The notes: generated by a model from the letters alone, not told the origin. DNA of 20,598 nt from Nitrososphaera sp035547955 (GCA_035547955.1 DASZTR010000045.1:1-20598), one strand, 5' to 3'. Positions 1 through 6,707 are shown, counted from the stretch's first letter. Made by a program: numbers and translations.

Positions 1-126
1 GCAAAAACTAGGCAACTCGTGTCTGAAGGGCAGGATCAGCTGCAAGGCAATTTTGGGCAGGGGCAAGAAGACGACAGGCCGCATGAAGGTTACAACAACG
101 GTCATTGGGAGAGGTTGCCAGCGTAA
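1..126 (+). CDS. C-terminal end of an unidentified protein (partial)
   Basis: Frame 1 is open from the window edge to a TAA stop at 124-126, giving the last 41 residues of a protein that begins outside the window. The tail is very hydrophilic and rich in Gln, Gly, Asp and Glu, and ends in HWERLPA. It has no membrane segment and no motif I recognise. The open frame, the hydrophilic composition and the following promoter-like gap suggest a real gene end, but 41 residues are too few to name a family. Confidence 0.5.
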   Translation, partial: AKTRQLVSEGQDQLQGNFGQGQEDDRPHEGYNNGHWERLPA

Positions 127-183
127 CTTGGAAAAATACAAGATATCTCATATGTGAGTGTCAGGAGAAAGAGAAAATAAAAA

Positions 184-669
184 GTGCAGCAAACCAGGGG
201 ATTGATCCGTAACAAGCTGGCTGGAATTCTCGCAATGGCAGCCGGCCTGCTCTTTCTCGCCTCCGGCTACCACCCGAGCACGGCCATGTACGATCTGGTC
301 GCCGCTGGCCTAAAAGAGTACACTACCAAAGATGTCTGGCAGGCAGCGGTCGTGCCTATCGGGCTGCTTGCATTGGTCGCGCAGCTTGGAGGCATCGTTG
401 TGATAATCGGCGGAGTGCTGTTCTTTAAAAACAGGATTACGAGCGGCAAGTTCCTTGTCATGATAGGGACGGGGCAGGGCGTCCTCACGATAATCCTCAG
501 CCTGGTGCTCGGCCTTGCATCCGAAGGGACAGGTTTTCTTACCAGCTACCTCCTCTGGTTTACCGGCACCGCAACAGGGATCGGGATTATCCTTTCCATA
601 ATTTCCAGGACAGTGGCAACGGCATCTGCTGGCAAGGCACGCAGCAGGTGGCAGCGTCAGCAATCATGA
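184..669 (+). CDS. Hypothetical four-helix membrane protein
   Basis: This 161-residue protein has four hydrophobic stretches, at about residues 11-29, 52-80, 90-112 and 118-142, separated by short polar loops, and a basic C-terminal tail (KARSRWQRQQS). It is therefore probably an integral membrane protein with the tail in the cytoplasm. The start is a GTG. It is preferred because a purine-rich GGAGAAAG lies at 164-171 and there is no in-frame ATG until residue 18, inside the first helix. I do not recognise the family and see no catalytic motif. It is followed 81 bases later by the fumarase-family gene, which has its own promoter, so a functional link is not implied. Confidence 0.7.
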   Translation: MQQTRGLIRNKLAGILAMAAGLLFLASGYHPSTAMYDLVAAGLKEYTTKDVWQAAVVPIGLLALVAQLGGIVVIIGGVLFFKNRITSGKFLVMIGTGQGVLTIILSLVLGLASEGTGFLTSYLLWFTGTATGIGIILSIISRTVATASAGKARSRWQRQQS

Positions 670-709
670 CCCTGCATATTGTTCCTAAACCTGAAAAATA
701 CTCTGTCGA

Positions 710-720
710 TTAATTTATTA
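710..720 (+). promoter_or_regulatory. TATA box of the fumarase-family gene
   Basis: The AT-only stretch TTAATTTATTA lies about 36 bases before the ATG at 751, as expected for an archaeal promoter with a very short leader. It is the only good TATA candidate between the two genes apart from GATATATA at 742-749, which is too close to the start codon. Confidence 0.6.
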
Positions 721-735
721 TGGCGCCAGCGCCAT
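720..735. promoter_or_regulatory. Inverted repeat beside the TATA box; candidate operator
   Basis: ATGGCGC (720-726) and GCGCCAT (729-735) form a perfect 7-bp inverted repeat with a 2-base centre. It directly abuts the TATA box and lies before the expected transcription start near 741. A protein bound here would block the pre-initiation complex, so a repressor site is plausible. The position is seen; the function is inferred. Confidence 0.4.
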
Positions 736-750
736 CTGGGAGATATATAC

Positions 751-2151
751 ATGTCCTCTTCTCCTCAATTTAGGATTGACAAGGATTCGCTTGGCGAAGT
801 GCAGGTTCCATCTGACGCTTACTATGGCCCCTTTGCGTCAAGGGCAAAGGAAATGTACAAGGTCACAGGTCAGAAGGCCCATGCCAACCTTGTACGCGCC
901 TTTGTGATGATAAAGCGCTCTGCAGCACTTGCAAACAAGGAACTAAAAATGCTGGACGCAAGCAAGGCCGATGCAATCGTCAACGCCTGCGACGAGATCC
1001 TCGCTGGCAAGTTGCTTGACCAGTTCGTGGTAGAGGCCATAAACTCTGGCGCCGGCACCGCCTTTAACATGAATACGAACGAGGTGATCGCAAACAGGGC
1101 GCTGGAAATCCTAGGCAAGAAAAAAGGCGATTACGCGGCAATCAGCCCAAACGACCACGTCAACATGTCCCAGTCATCCAACGACACCTTTCCCACCGCG
1201 ATGCACGTCGCAATCCTGCTCAACATGGAGGAGGCAGACAAATCTATCACCGTCCTGATAGATTCGCTCCAGAAAAAAGCAAAAGAGTTCGATGACGCCA
1301 TCAAGATCGGAAGGACGCACCTGATGGACGCAATCCCAGTAACCCTTGGCGCCGAGTTTGAAGAGTACGCCTACTCGCTCTCAAGGGCGCAAAAGAGGAT
1401 GCGCGAAGCTATGGATGGCCTACGCGAGGTGGCGCTTGGCGGCACAGCCGTAGGGACGGGCGCAAACGCGCCCAGGGGCTACCGCGAGCTTGCAATAAAG
1501 CGCCTCTCTGAAATATCGAGACTGGATCTGAGACCTTCTGGCAACATGTTTTATTCACTGCAGAGCAAGTTCGACGTCGCAAACGCGTCGTCGGCGCTGC
1601 GCAACATCGCAATAGAATTAACCAAGATGGCAAACGACATACGCCTGATGGCGTGCGGACCCGTCGCCGGCCTTGCAGAGGTGCTGATACCCGCCGTGCA
1701 CGCGGGCTCGTCGATAATGCCTGGCAAGGTCAACCCGTCCCTTGCGGAATGCCTGAACATGGTCTGCTTTAGCATCATCGGAAATGACGTTTCTGTTGGC
1801 ATGGCTGCGCAGGCAGGACAGTTCGAGCTGAACGTCATGCTCCCTGGCATGTTAAAGAGCATGCTCGACTCGACTGATATGCTGAAAAACTTTCTGCCGA
1901 TATTTGCCGCAAACATGATAGACGGGATAAAGGCCAACAGGGAGCAGCTGGCGTCCTACATAGACAAAAGCCCGGTGCTCGTCACCTTGCTGAACCCGTA
2001 CATAGGATACCTAAAGGCGGCAGAAATTTACAAAGAGTCTCTGAAAACGAACAAGAGTATCAGGGAGCTCGTCCTTGAAAAGAAGTTGATGACCAAAGAA
2101 GACCTGGACAGGGCGTTGTCAAAGGAAAGCATCCTGGGCGGCTCTAGCTAG
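751..2151 (+). CDS. fumC: Class II fumarase / aspartate ammonia-lyase family enzyme, probably fumarase
   Basis: Members reversibly add water (fumarase) or ammonia (aspartase) to fumarate in the cytoplasm, as homotetramers. The 466-residue product has the usual family length and all three conserved regions: NSGAGTAFNMNTNEV near residue 98, SQSSNDTFPTAMH at 140-152 and the signature GSSIMPGKVNP at 319-329, whose serine loop supplies the catalytic base. GRTH with His190 is present. The SSND form rather than STND favours fumarase. However, NMNTNEV, KGDY and the C-terminal ELVLEKKLMTKEDLD region resemble aspartases, so substrate is not settled. The ATG at 751 is chosen because the conserved N terminus begins there. 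An upstream ATG at 679 would add 24 unrelated residues and precede the TATA box. In ammonia-oxidizing archaea such an enzyme would serve C4-acid interconversion linked to carbon fixation and amino acid synthesis. Confidence 0.85.
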   Translation: MSSSPQFRIDKDSLGEVQVPSDAYYGPFASRAKEMYKVTGQKAHANLVRAFVMIKRSAALANKELKMLDASKADAIVNACDEILAGKLLDQFVVEAINSGAGTAFNMNTNEVIANRALEILGKKKGDYAAISPNDHVNMSQSSNDTFPTAMHVAILLNMEEADKSITVLIDSLQKKAKEFDDAIKIGRTHLMDAIPVTLGAEFEEYAYSLSRAQKRMREAMDGLREVALGGTAVGTGANAPRGYRELAIKRLSEISRLDLRPSGNMFYSLQSKFDVANASSALRNIAIELTKMANDIRLMACGPVAGLAEVLIPAVHAGSSIMPGKVNPSLAECLNMVCFSIIGNDVSVGMAAQAGQFELNVMLPGMLKSMLDSTDMLKNFLPIFAANMIDGIKANREQLASYIDKSPVLVTLLNPYIGYLKAAEIYKESLKTNKSIRELVLEKKLMTKEDLDRALSKESILGGSS

Positions 2152-2160
2152 TCTCTCCGC

Positions 2161-2167
2161 TTTTTTT
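2161..2167 (+). terminator. Oligo-T terminator after the fumarase-family gene
   Basis: Seven consecutive T residues start 10 bases after the TAG stop and lie in the 23-base gap to the convergent gene. Archaeal RNA polymerase terminates at such tracts without needing a hairpin. Confidence 0.5.
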
Positions 2168-2174
2168 GTTATCC

Positions 2175-2576
2175 TCACATCTCGTTTTGCTGCTGGCCGC
2201 TACTGGCAGAATCGGAGGCAATCTCTTTTTTCCTCCTAATCCTTTGCAGCTCCATCACCGTGGTCACGATGAGCGCTATCTGCAGCACGTATCCTCCAGT
2301 TATGAGTACGACGGCGTTAAACGGCTTTGAGAACGTGGTCATTATTTCTACGTGTGGAGGAGCAAGCGAGTTGCCGACCATCACGGCTACTGCGAGCGGT
2401 ATGCACGCGTACAGCTGCTTTTTGTAGCCAGCCAAAGTGAGCACGGCAAGCGCGATGAACACACACTCTAGCGCGATCGCCCTGTCAAGGAACGCCGGGT
2501 TGCCAGAAGGGATTGCAATCGCGCCCGTGACCGCTACTGCCGCAAGGACCACTGCTACTGCACTGACTCTGCGCAT
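2175..2576 (-). CDS. Hypothetical four-helix membrane protein
   Basis: The 133-residue product has four hydrophobic segments, at about residues 5-23, 31-49, 55-71 and 87-107. A charged tail follows (MELQRIRRKKEIASDSASSGQQQNEM), probably cytoplasmic. The ATG start lies only 21 bases after the stop of the DUF488-type gene on the same strand, so the two are probably co-transcribed. I do not recognise the family; no catalytic or metal-binding residues stand out. It converges on the fumarase-family gene, with a 23-base gap between the stops. Confidence 0.7.
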   Translation of the reverse strand: MRRVSAVAVVLAAVAVTGAIAIPSGNPAFLDRAIALECVFIALAVLTLAGYKKQLYACIPLAVAVMVGNSLAPPHVEIMTTFSKPFNAVVLITGGYVLQIALIVTTVMELQRIRRKKEIASDSASSGQQQNEM

Positions 2577-2597
2577 GTACGGGTGAAAATGCGCGTC

Positions 2598-2954
2598 TTA
2601 GCAATTAAAGCGTTTCAGCAAGTACTCCAGCAGCGCGACGGCGTTGTTGTGTTCTGCGTCTTTGGCCGCAAACAGCAAGGTCACGGGGCCCTGTTTCTCT
2701 TTTTCAAGGATTGCCTTTGCAAGCTCTTGTTTCCCATCAAGCTCGATAAAATAGCGTTTCTTAAAGCCGTCCCACTTTTTATCATCGTGAGAGAACCACT
2801 TGCGTAGCGCATCGGACGGGGCAATATCCTTCAGCCACAGGTCCACGCTGTCCTTGCTGATGCCTCTTGGCCACAGCCTGTCTACAAGCACGCGGTAGCT
2901 CTTCTTCTCTTTGTCTTCTTTTTTAAGAGAGTAGATCCTCGCTATCCTTATCAA
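2598..2954 (-). CDS. DUF488 / YeaO-family protein
   Basis: The 118-residue product matches the YeaO branch of DUF488. It starts with a short strand (IRIARIY), carries the hallmark YRVLVDRLWPRGISK, and continues with LWLKDIAPSDALRKWFSHDDKKWDGFKKRY. The molecular function of the family is not established; some bacterial members are stress-related. A TTG at 2952-2954 is chosen as start because family members begin directly with this IRIxRIY strand. A longer open frame from 3062 would add 36 atypical residues and run through the promoter region shared with the divergent dehydrogenase. It probably forms a two-gene unit with the membrane protein downstream. Confidence 0.8.
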   Translation of the reverse strand: MIRIARIYSLKKEDKEKKSYRVLVDRLWPRGISKDSVDLWLKDIAPSDALRKWFSHDDKKWDGFKKRYFIELDGKQELAKAILEKEKQGPVTLLFAAKDAEHNNAVALLEYLLKRFNC

Positions 2955-3009
2955 AGTAATGCGTATTGTTTTACGCAGAATTGCAAGATAAACTGTACGT
3001 GCGAGCGCG

Positions 3010-3021
3010 TTTAGTTTAATA
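3010..3021. promoter_or_regulatory. TATA box in the divergent yeaO / dehydrogenase spacer
   Basis: TTTAGTTTAATA is centred about 35 bases before the dehydrogenase ATG at 3050. Its complement, TATTAAACTAAA, lies about 60 bases before the TTG of the DUF488 gene, so the element could serve both directions. The plus-strand use is the better supported. Confidence 0.5.
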
Positions 3022-3049
3022 CCACTTGAATAGTATAGTTGCGACGTAT

Positions 3050-4105
3050 ATGAAGGCTGCACGCATAATCAAGACAAAAGAACCCCTGAAGGTCGAGGAT
3101 ATTGCTACACCAAAGCCGAGCGGCGAGCAAGTTCTTGTAAAGGTGGACAGCGCAGGAGTCTGCCACAGCGACCTGCACCTGTGGGAAGGAGGCTATGCCG
3201 GCCCGCAGGGCGTTTTCATGAAGGTCGAAGACCGCGGGGTAAAATTCCCCTTGACGCCAGGCCATGAGGTCGCCGGGTCGATAGTAGAGGTGGGCGACAA
3301 GGTCACAGGATATGCCAAGGGCGAAAAGGTGCTCGTCTACCCGTGGATAGGCGACGGGGTGTGTCCCGCGTGCAAGGCCGGCGAGGAAAACCTGTGCGAC
3401 GCGCCAAGGTCGCTTGGAGTCTACCAGGACGGGGGATATGGCGAGTACGCGCTGGTTCCAAGCTACAAGTACCTTGTAAAACTAGGCAACTATGACACTG
3501 CTGCTGCGGCGTCCCTCGCCTGCTCTGGCCTTACCGCGTTTACAGCAGTCAAGAGGGCCGCAGTGAAGGACGGCGAGACGCTCGTGATAGTCGGGGCAGG
3601 CGGCCTTGGGCTCATGGCGGTGCAGATAGCCAAGGCCACGATATCCGGTGCAAGGGTTGCCGTCGTCGACATTGACGACAAAAAGCTGGACGAGGCCAAA
3701 AAACTCGGGGCTGACATCGTGGTGAACTCAGGCAGGGGCGACTCTGTACAAGGGGTCAAGGACGCCACAAAGGGCCTTGGCGCGGAGGCGGTAATCGACT
3801 TTGTCAATAACGCCAAGACGGCTCCAAACTCGTTTAACATGCTGAGGAAGCGGGGCAGGCTCGTGATGGTTGGCCTTTTCGGGGGCTCGATGGAGCTCAA
3901 CCTCCCTCTAATACCGCTGAGGGCGTTTACGCTTACCGGTGCGTACACAGGCAAGTACGCCGACCTGGTGGAGCTGGTAGAGATCGCCAAAAAGGGCAAG
4001 ATCCACTCGGTGGTGACGCGCAGGTTCAAGCTCGACGAAGTGAATACCGCGCTCGAAGAACTAAAGGGCGGCAAGATAATCGGCAGAGCGGTAATCAACC
4101 CCTAG
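3050..4105 (+). CDS. Zinc-dependent alcohol dehydrogenase (MDR superfamily)
   Basis: This 351-residue medium-chain dehydrogenase should oxidise alcohols or reduce aldehydes with NAD(P). Catalytic zinc ligands are visible as Cys38 (GVCHSD), His72 (GHE) and Cys158 (ACSG). The structural zinc lobe is GDGVCPACKAGEENLC, with Asp102, Cys105, Cys108 and Cys116. It aligns residue for residue with the Sulfolobus solfataricus enzyme, which uses Glu at the first site. The nucleotide fold carries GAGGLG (182-187) and an acidic VVDIDD strand end, which favours NAD(H). The ATG at 3050 is used because MKAARI is the typical N terminus; an in-frame ATG at 3026 would add eight unrelated residues. A semialdehyde reductase role in the 3-hydroxypropionate/4-hydroxybutyrate cycle is conceivable but not shown by sequence. 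Confidence 0.9.
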   Translation: MKAARIIKTKEPLKVEDIATPKPSGEQVLVKVDSAGVCHSDLHLWEGGYAGPQGVFMKVEDRGVKFPLTPGHEVAGSIVEVGDKVTGYAKGEKVLVYPWIGDGVCPACKAGEENLCDAPRSLGVYQDGGYGEYALVPSYKYLVKLGNYDTAAAASLACSGLTAFTAVKRAAVKDGETLVIVGAGGLGLMAVQIAKATISGARVAVVDIDDKKLDEAKKLGADIVVNSGRGDSVQGVKDATKGLGAEAVIDFVNNAKTAPNSFNMLRKRGRLVMVGLFGGSMELNLPLIPLRAFTLTGAYTGKYADLVELVEIAKKGKIHSVVTRRFKLDEVNTALEELKGGKIIGRAVINP

Positions 4106-4113
4106 CTGATTGC

Positions 4114-4133
4114 CTTTTTCCTTCCTTCTTTTT
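4114..4133 (+). terminator. T-rich terminator after the alcohol dehydrogenase
   Basis: Starting eight bases after the stop codon, 15 of 20 bases are T, in three clusters separated by CC or C. This is typical of archaeal terminators. The following stretch, 4134-4257, shows no gene I can support. Confidence 0.5.
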
Positions 4134-4272
4134 GGACAAGACAAAAAGTCAGTACGGGTAAATCATCATTTTTGGTATTACATCTTTAACTGATCCACGT
4201 ACACTCTCTTCCAATGCCTTGTCAGATATCCTGGTGTTTGAGAAAAGATAGTATGTATCCCGCCGGCAGGAT

Positions 4273-4305
4273 TTGCTCCAAAACGGCATGTGCTACCTAT
4301 CTTGT
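4273..4305 (-). other. Second tRNA-Tyr intron, in the T loop (about position 58/59)
   Basis: Removing 33 bases restores a perfect five-pair T stem and a seven-base T loop. The junctions fit a bulge-helix-bulge: exon GCTC pairs with intron GAGC, each strand followed by an AAA bulge, and the intron then closes with CAAGA against TTTTG. Because both bulges are AAA, the exact cut can shift by one base. The outer exon helix is separated from the 3' bulge by TC, so the motif is slightly relaxed. Confidence 0.8.
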
Positions 4306-4326
4306 TTGAGCCTGCGACTCTTCGGT

Positions 4327-4391
4327 TACTGCTACCTGTACGCCCGATAGGCTGCTACACGTGGTCAGCTACATGATGTTATAGCCGACAT
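4327..4391 (-). other. First tRNA-Tyr intron, canonical position 37/38
   Basis: A 65-base intron follows G37. The bulge-helix-bulge is visible: exon CTGT (32-35) pairs with intron GCAG as the four-pair central helix. AG|A is the 5' bulge and TA|A the 3' bulge, and the anticodon stem is the outer helix. The inner helix (TGTC with GGTA) is weak. The archaeal splicing endonuclease EndA would cut both sites. Confidence 0.85.
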
Positions 4392-4454
4392 CTACAGCCG
4401 AAAGCTCTACCAGGCTGAGCTACAGCGGGACAGTTCCGTTGGCTGCGAGAATGC

Positions 4455-4462
4455 TATATAAT
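4455..4462 (-). promoter_or_regulatory. TATA box of the tRNA-Tyr gene
   Basis: ATTATATA on the minus strand is centred about 30 bases before the tRNA 5' end at 4429, a standard archaeal spacing. The rest of the stretch to hemB (4463-4648) shows no supported gene. Confidence 0.6.
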
Positions 4463-4648
4463 CGTTGTATCTTTTTTACCCGCAATAAAATCAGGATTTT
4501 AAGGTCCGTATGGATACTTCATGGTACAAAGTTAGTGGCAAAGGCTGCTTTTTGATGGGTCGGCGGCTGTGCAGCACACTCTTGTTGCCCCCACCCCACC
4601 CCCACGCACGGAAAAGAGCGGTTTAGCCTGCATCGACAATCTCTTATT

Positions 4649-5719
4649 CTATTCCAGGTATCGTGCGACATCAAGGGCAAAGTACGAGATTATCCTGTCT
4701 GCGCCAGCCCTCTTCATGGCCGCAAGCGAGGCCACCTTCCACTGTTCCTCGTCAATCCAGCCCCTCATGCCTGCCGCCTTTATCATAGCGTACTCGCCTG
4801 ATACGTTCTGCACGGCCAAGGGCACTGAAAACTGTTCTTTTGCGCGCCTGACAAGGTCGAGGTATGCAAGGCCGGGCTTGACCATAACCATGTCGGCGCC
4901 CTCGTCGACGTCGCTGGCTATCTCGCGCATCGCCTGCCTTGGGTTTGCGTACGACACCTGGTAGCCTGCCTTGTCAATTGCGCCCTTTTTCTTCGCAAAC
5001 GCCGCTGACCGGAACGGCGCGTACAGCGACGACGCGTGCTTGGCAGAATACGAAAGTATTCTGGTTGCGAAATGGCCGCTGCTGTCAAGCGCTCTGCGTA
5101 TCGCGCGCACCTGCCCGTCCATCATTGCGGAGGGCGCGACGATGTCTGCGCCCGCCTCGGCGTGGCTCTGCGAAATCTCTGCAAGGAGGCCTAGGGTGGA
5201 ATCGTTGTCAACCGCTGTTGTAGCAGTGACAGTGCCCTTGCGCATCAGACCGCAGTGCCCGGACAAATTGTACTGGCAGACGCACACATCCGTAATCACG
5301 TCGAGCGACCTGCCAAACGCCGACTTGATCTCCCTCGTCGCGCCTTGCACGACGCCATTTCTGTCAGCAGCTGCCGATCCATCGCCGTCACGGCTTTTTG
5401 GTATCCCAAAGATTATGATTGCCCGGATCCCTGCGTCGAATATCTTTTGCACGCTCAAAACCGCGCCCTTGAATGAAGGCGCGACGGTCACGCCGGGCAT
5501 GGCCGCTACTATCGTACCGCCCTGCCCTTGCTGCGGCCTCTCCTCTGATACAAAGACCGGGCAGATCAGGTGGTCGCGCCTTAGGCCCGCCACCGAGAGC
5601 ATGTCCGCGTATGCATTGTGCACCTGCTGCGCCACGGATGAGCGATGCCCTGCGCCGGCGTATGAATGAATACGTCGCCGGCGCACCGAGCACGTTTTTA
5701 TGGCAGCCTTCTGCATCAT
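4649..5719 (-). CDS. hemB: Porphobilinogen synthase (delta-aminolevulinate dehydratase)
   Basis: HemB condenses two molecules of 5-aminolevulinate to porphobilinogen, an early shared step of heme, siroheme and cobalamin synthesis, in the cytoplasm. From the ATG at 5719 the product has 356 residues. Two Schiff-base lysines are visible: Lys227 in SYSAKHASSLYAPFR and Lys281 in VMVKPGLAYLD. The three-cysteine metal site DVCVCQYNLSGHCG (Cys146, 148, 156) marks the zinc-dependent class. The region before LICPVFV is somewhat longer than usual and arginine-rich (RRRRIHSYAGAGHR). ATG codons at 5719 and 5716 are equally possible; longer frames would run into corA. The gene diverges from corA over 34 bases, and a strong GC palindrome lies within its first 25 codons. 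Confidence 0.93.
   Translation of the reverse strand: MMQKAAIKTCSVRRRRIHSYAGAGHRSSVAQQVHNAYADMLSVAGLRRDHLICPVFVSEERPQQGQGGTIVAAMPGVTVAPSFKGAVLSVQKIFDAGIRAIIIFGIPKSRDGDGSAAADRNGVVQGATREIKSAFGRSLDVITDVCVCQYNLSGHCGLMRKGTVTATTAVDNDSTLGLLAEISQSHAEAGADIVAPSAMMDGQVRAIRRALDSSGHFATRILSYSAKHASSLYAPFRSAAFAKKKGAIDKAGYQVSYANPRQAMREIASDVDEGADMVMVKPGLAYLDLVRRAKEQFSVPLAVQNVSGEYAMIKAAGMRGWIDEEQWKVASLAAMKRAGADRIISYFALDVARYLE
5651..5685. repeat. GC-rich perfect inverted repeat inside the hemB 5' end
   Basis: TGCGCCGGCG (5651-5660) and CGCCGGCGCA (5676-5685) are perfect 10-bp arms around a 15-base centre. They encode hemB codons of about residues 12-23. The repeat sits some 10-15 bases before the likely TATA element of corA (TTTTTATGG near 5695) and in the early hemB message. 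It could be an RNA hairpin or a binding site, or only a consequence of arginine/glycine/alanine codons. Confidence 0.6.
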
Positions 5720-5753
5720 GGCAACAGGCAGGTGTGGGGGAGGATAGACCATA

Positions 5754-6707
5754 ATGATGGAGGCGCAAAAGCGGCAGGAAACAATCACCGACAACGGCCT
5801 GAGCTGGACCTATATCCAGAGGCCTGCATACGTCGACCTTGCGACTCTTGGAGAGCGCTACCCAACGTTCCACAAGCTCAACTTTGAGGACTGCCTTTCC
5901 AAGATCCAGCTCCCAAAAATAGATCGCTATGCAGATCACATGTTCATAGTGCTCCACTTCCCGACTGCCGACAAAGAGCGTGGCTTTGTGTTCTCGCAGC
6001 TGTCGATATTCATAGGCCCTAGCTTCGTAGTCACCGTTCACCAGGGGAACCTCAAGCCCCTAGAAGAGCTGTTCAACATGTGCAAGTCCGACGAGAAGAC
6101 ACGCCAGGCCATAATGGGCAAGTCATCCGGCTACCTCCTCCACAAGATAATCGACACGCTCGTCGACGACCTCCTGCACCTCTTGATGAAGGTGGTGGGC
6201 AACATAGAGGACATCGAGGATCTGGTGTTTGACGAGCGCGTTTCTGTTTCTAGGCAGATAGCGCTCCTGCGCCGCGAGATAACCACACTCAGGAGAATAG
6301 TCATCCACCTGCGCCGGACCGTACTGGATCTGACAAAGGAGGTGCAAAAGTTCTCAAGCGAAGACCTGACACTGTACTACAAAGACGTGCAGGACCACGT
6401 GGAAAAGGTGTATGAGGCCCTCGAAGAGGCAAAAGAGACCGTCGAAATCTACAAGGATACCGACTATGTGTTGAGCACAGAAAAGACTAACAAGATCCTC
6501 GGTGTGCTGACCATCATATTCACACTTTCAATCCCGGCCGCAGTAGTGAGCGCGTTTTACGGCATGAACGTCAATATCCCCGGAGGCATAGAAACGGGCC
6601 CTTGGACGCAACTTGGACCCTACACCACGTTCATTTTCACAATAGCAGTCTCGACCGGGGCCGCTGGTCTCATGCTCCTGTATTTCCGCAAGCAGAGCTG
6701 GCTATAG
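5754..6707 (+). CDS. corA: CorA-family magnesium / divalent cation channel
   Basis: CorA is a homopentameric membrane channel for Mg2+, and for Co2+ or Ni2+ in some members. The 317-residue product has the family layout: an N-terminal cytoplasmic alpha/beta domain to about residue 120, a long charged helical stalk from 125 to 245, then two C-terminal helices at about 249-268 and 292-311. The pore signature GMN is at 270-272 (FYGMNV), followed by the periplasmic loop. The C-terminal FRKQSWL is short and basic, as usual. GGAGG at 5739-5743, ten bases before the ATG at 5754, is a good ribosome binding site and sets the start; ATG at 5757 is an alternative. It is transcribed away from hemB. Confidence 0.92.
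   Translation: MMEAQKRQETITDNGLSWTYIQRPAYVDLATLGERYPTFHKLNFEDCLSKIQLPKIDRYADHMFIVLHFPTADKERGFVFSQLSIFIGPSFVVTVHQGNLKPLEELFNMCKSDEKTRQAIMGKSSGYLLHKIIDTLVDDLLHLLMKVVGNIEDIEDLVFDERVSVSRQIALLRREITTLRRIVIHLRRTVLDLTKEVQKFSSEDLTLYYKDVQDHVEKVYEALEEAKETVEIYKDTDYVLSTEKTNKILGVLTIIFTLSIPAAVVSAFYGMNVNIPGGIETGPWTQLGPYTTFIFTIAVSTGAAGLMLLYFRKQSWL

Larger units (their letters stand above)
4258..4429 (-). tRNA. tRNA-Tyr (GUA anticodon) with two introns
   Basis: Three exons (4392-4429, 4306-4326, 4258-4272) join into a 74-base cloverleaf. The acceptor stem is CCCGCTG with CGGCGGG plus discriminator A73; C1-G72 is the archaeal tRNA-Tyr identity pair. The D arm is GCTC/GAGC with loop AGCCTGGTA. The anticodon arm is TTCGG/CCGAA with loop CTGTAGA (anticodon GTA at 4395-4393). 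The variable loop is GAGTC and the T arm is GCAGG/CCTGC with loop CTCAAAT. U8, A14, G15-C48, G18G19 and A58 are all present. CCA is not encoded. The one departure is C instead of U at position 54. A TATA box lies about 30 bases upstream, and TTTT lies about a dozen bases past the 3' end. Confidence 0.9.

Noticed and set aside
679..750. Upstream in-frame ATG extending the fumarase-family protein by 24 residues
   Set aside because: The added residues are unlike the family N terminus, the codons run through the TATA box and palindrome, and the ATG at 751 matches relatives.
2955..3062. Longer N terminus for the DUF488/YeaO protein
   Set aside because: The 36 extra residues do not fit the family and would overlap the promoter and start of the divergent dehydrogenase. 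The TTG at 2954 gives the expected N terminus.
4149..4169. Possible second box C/D RNA on the minus strand (ATGATGA, 10 bases, CTGA)
   Set aside because: Only one C/D pair is present, with no partner boxes at proper spacing and no terminal stem.
4588..4603. G-rich tract on the minus strand (GGGGGTGGGGTGGGGG) after hemB as a G-quadruplex
   Set aside because: Only three long G runs are present, so a classical four-run quadruplex is not clearly supported.
4510..4626. Small open frame of 38 codons on the plus strand
   Set aside because: Low-complexity Pro/His/Arg end, no recognisable feature, and the nearby TATA box is better explained by the tRNA gene on the other strand.
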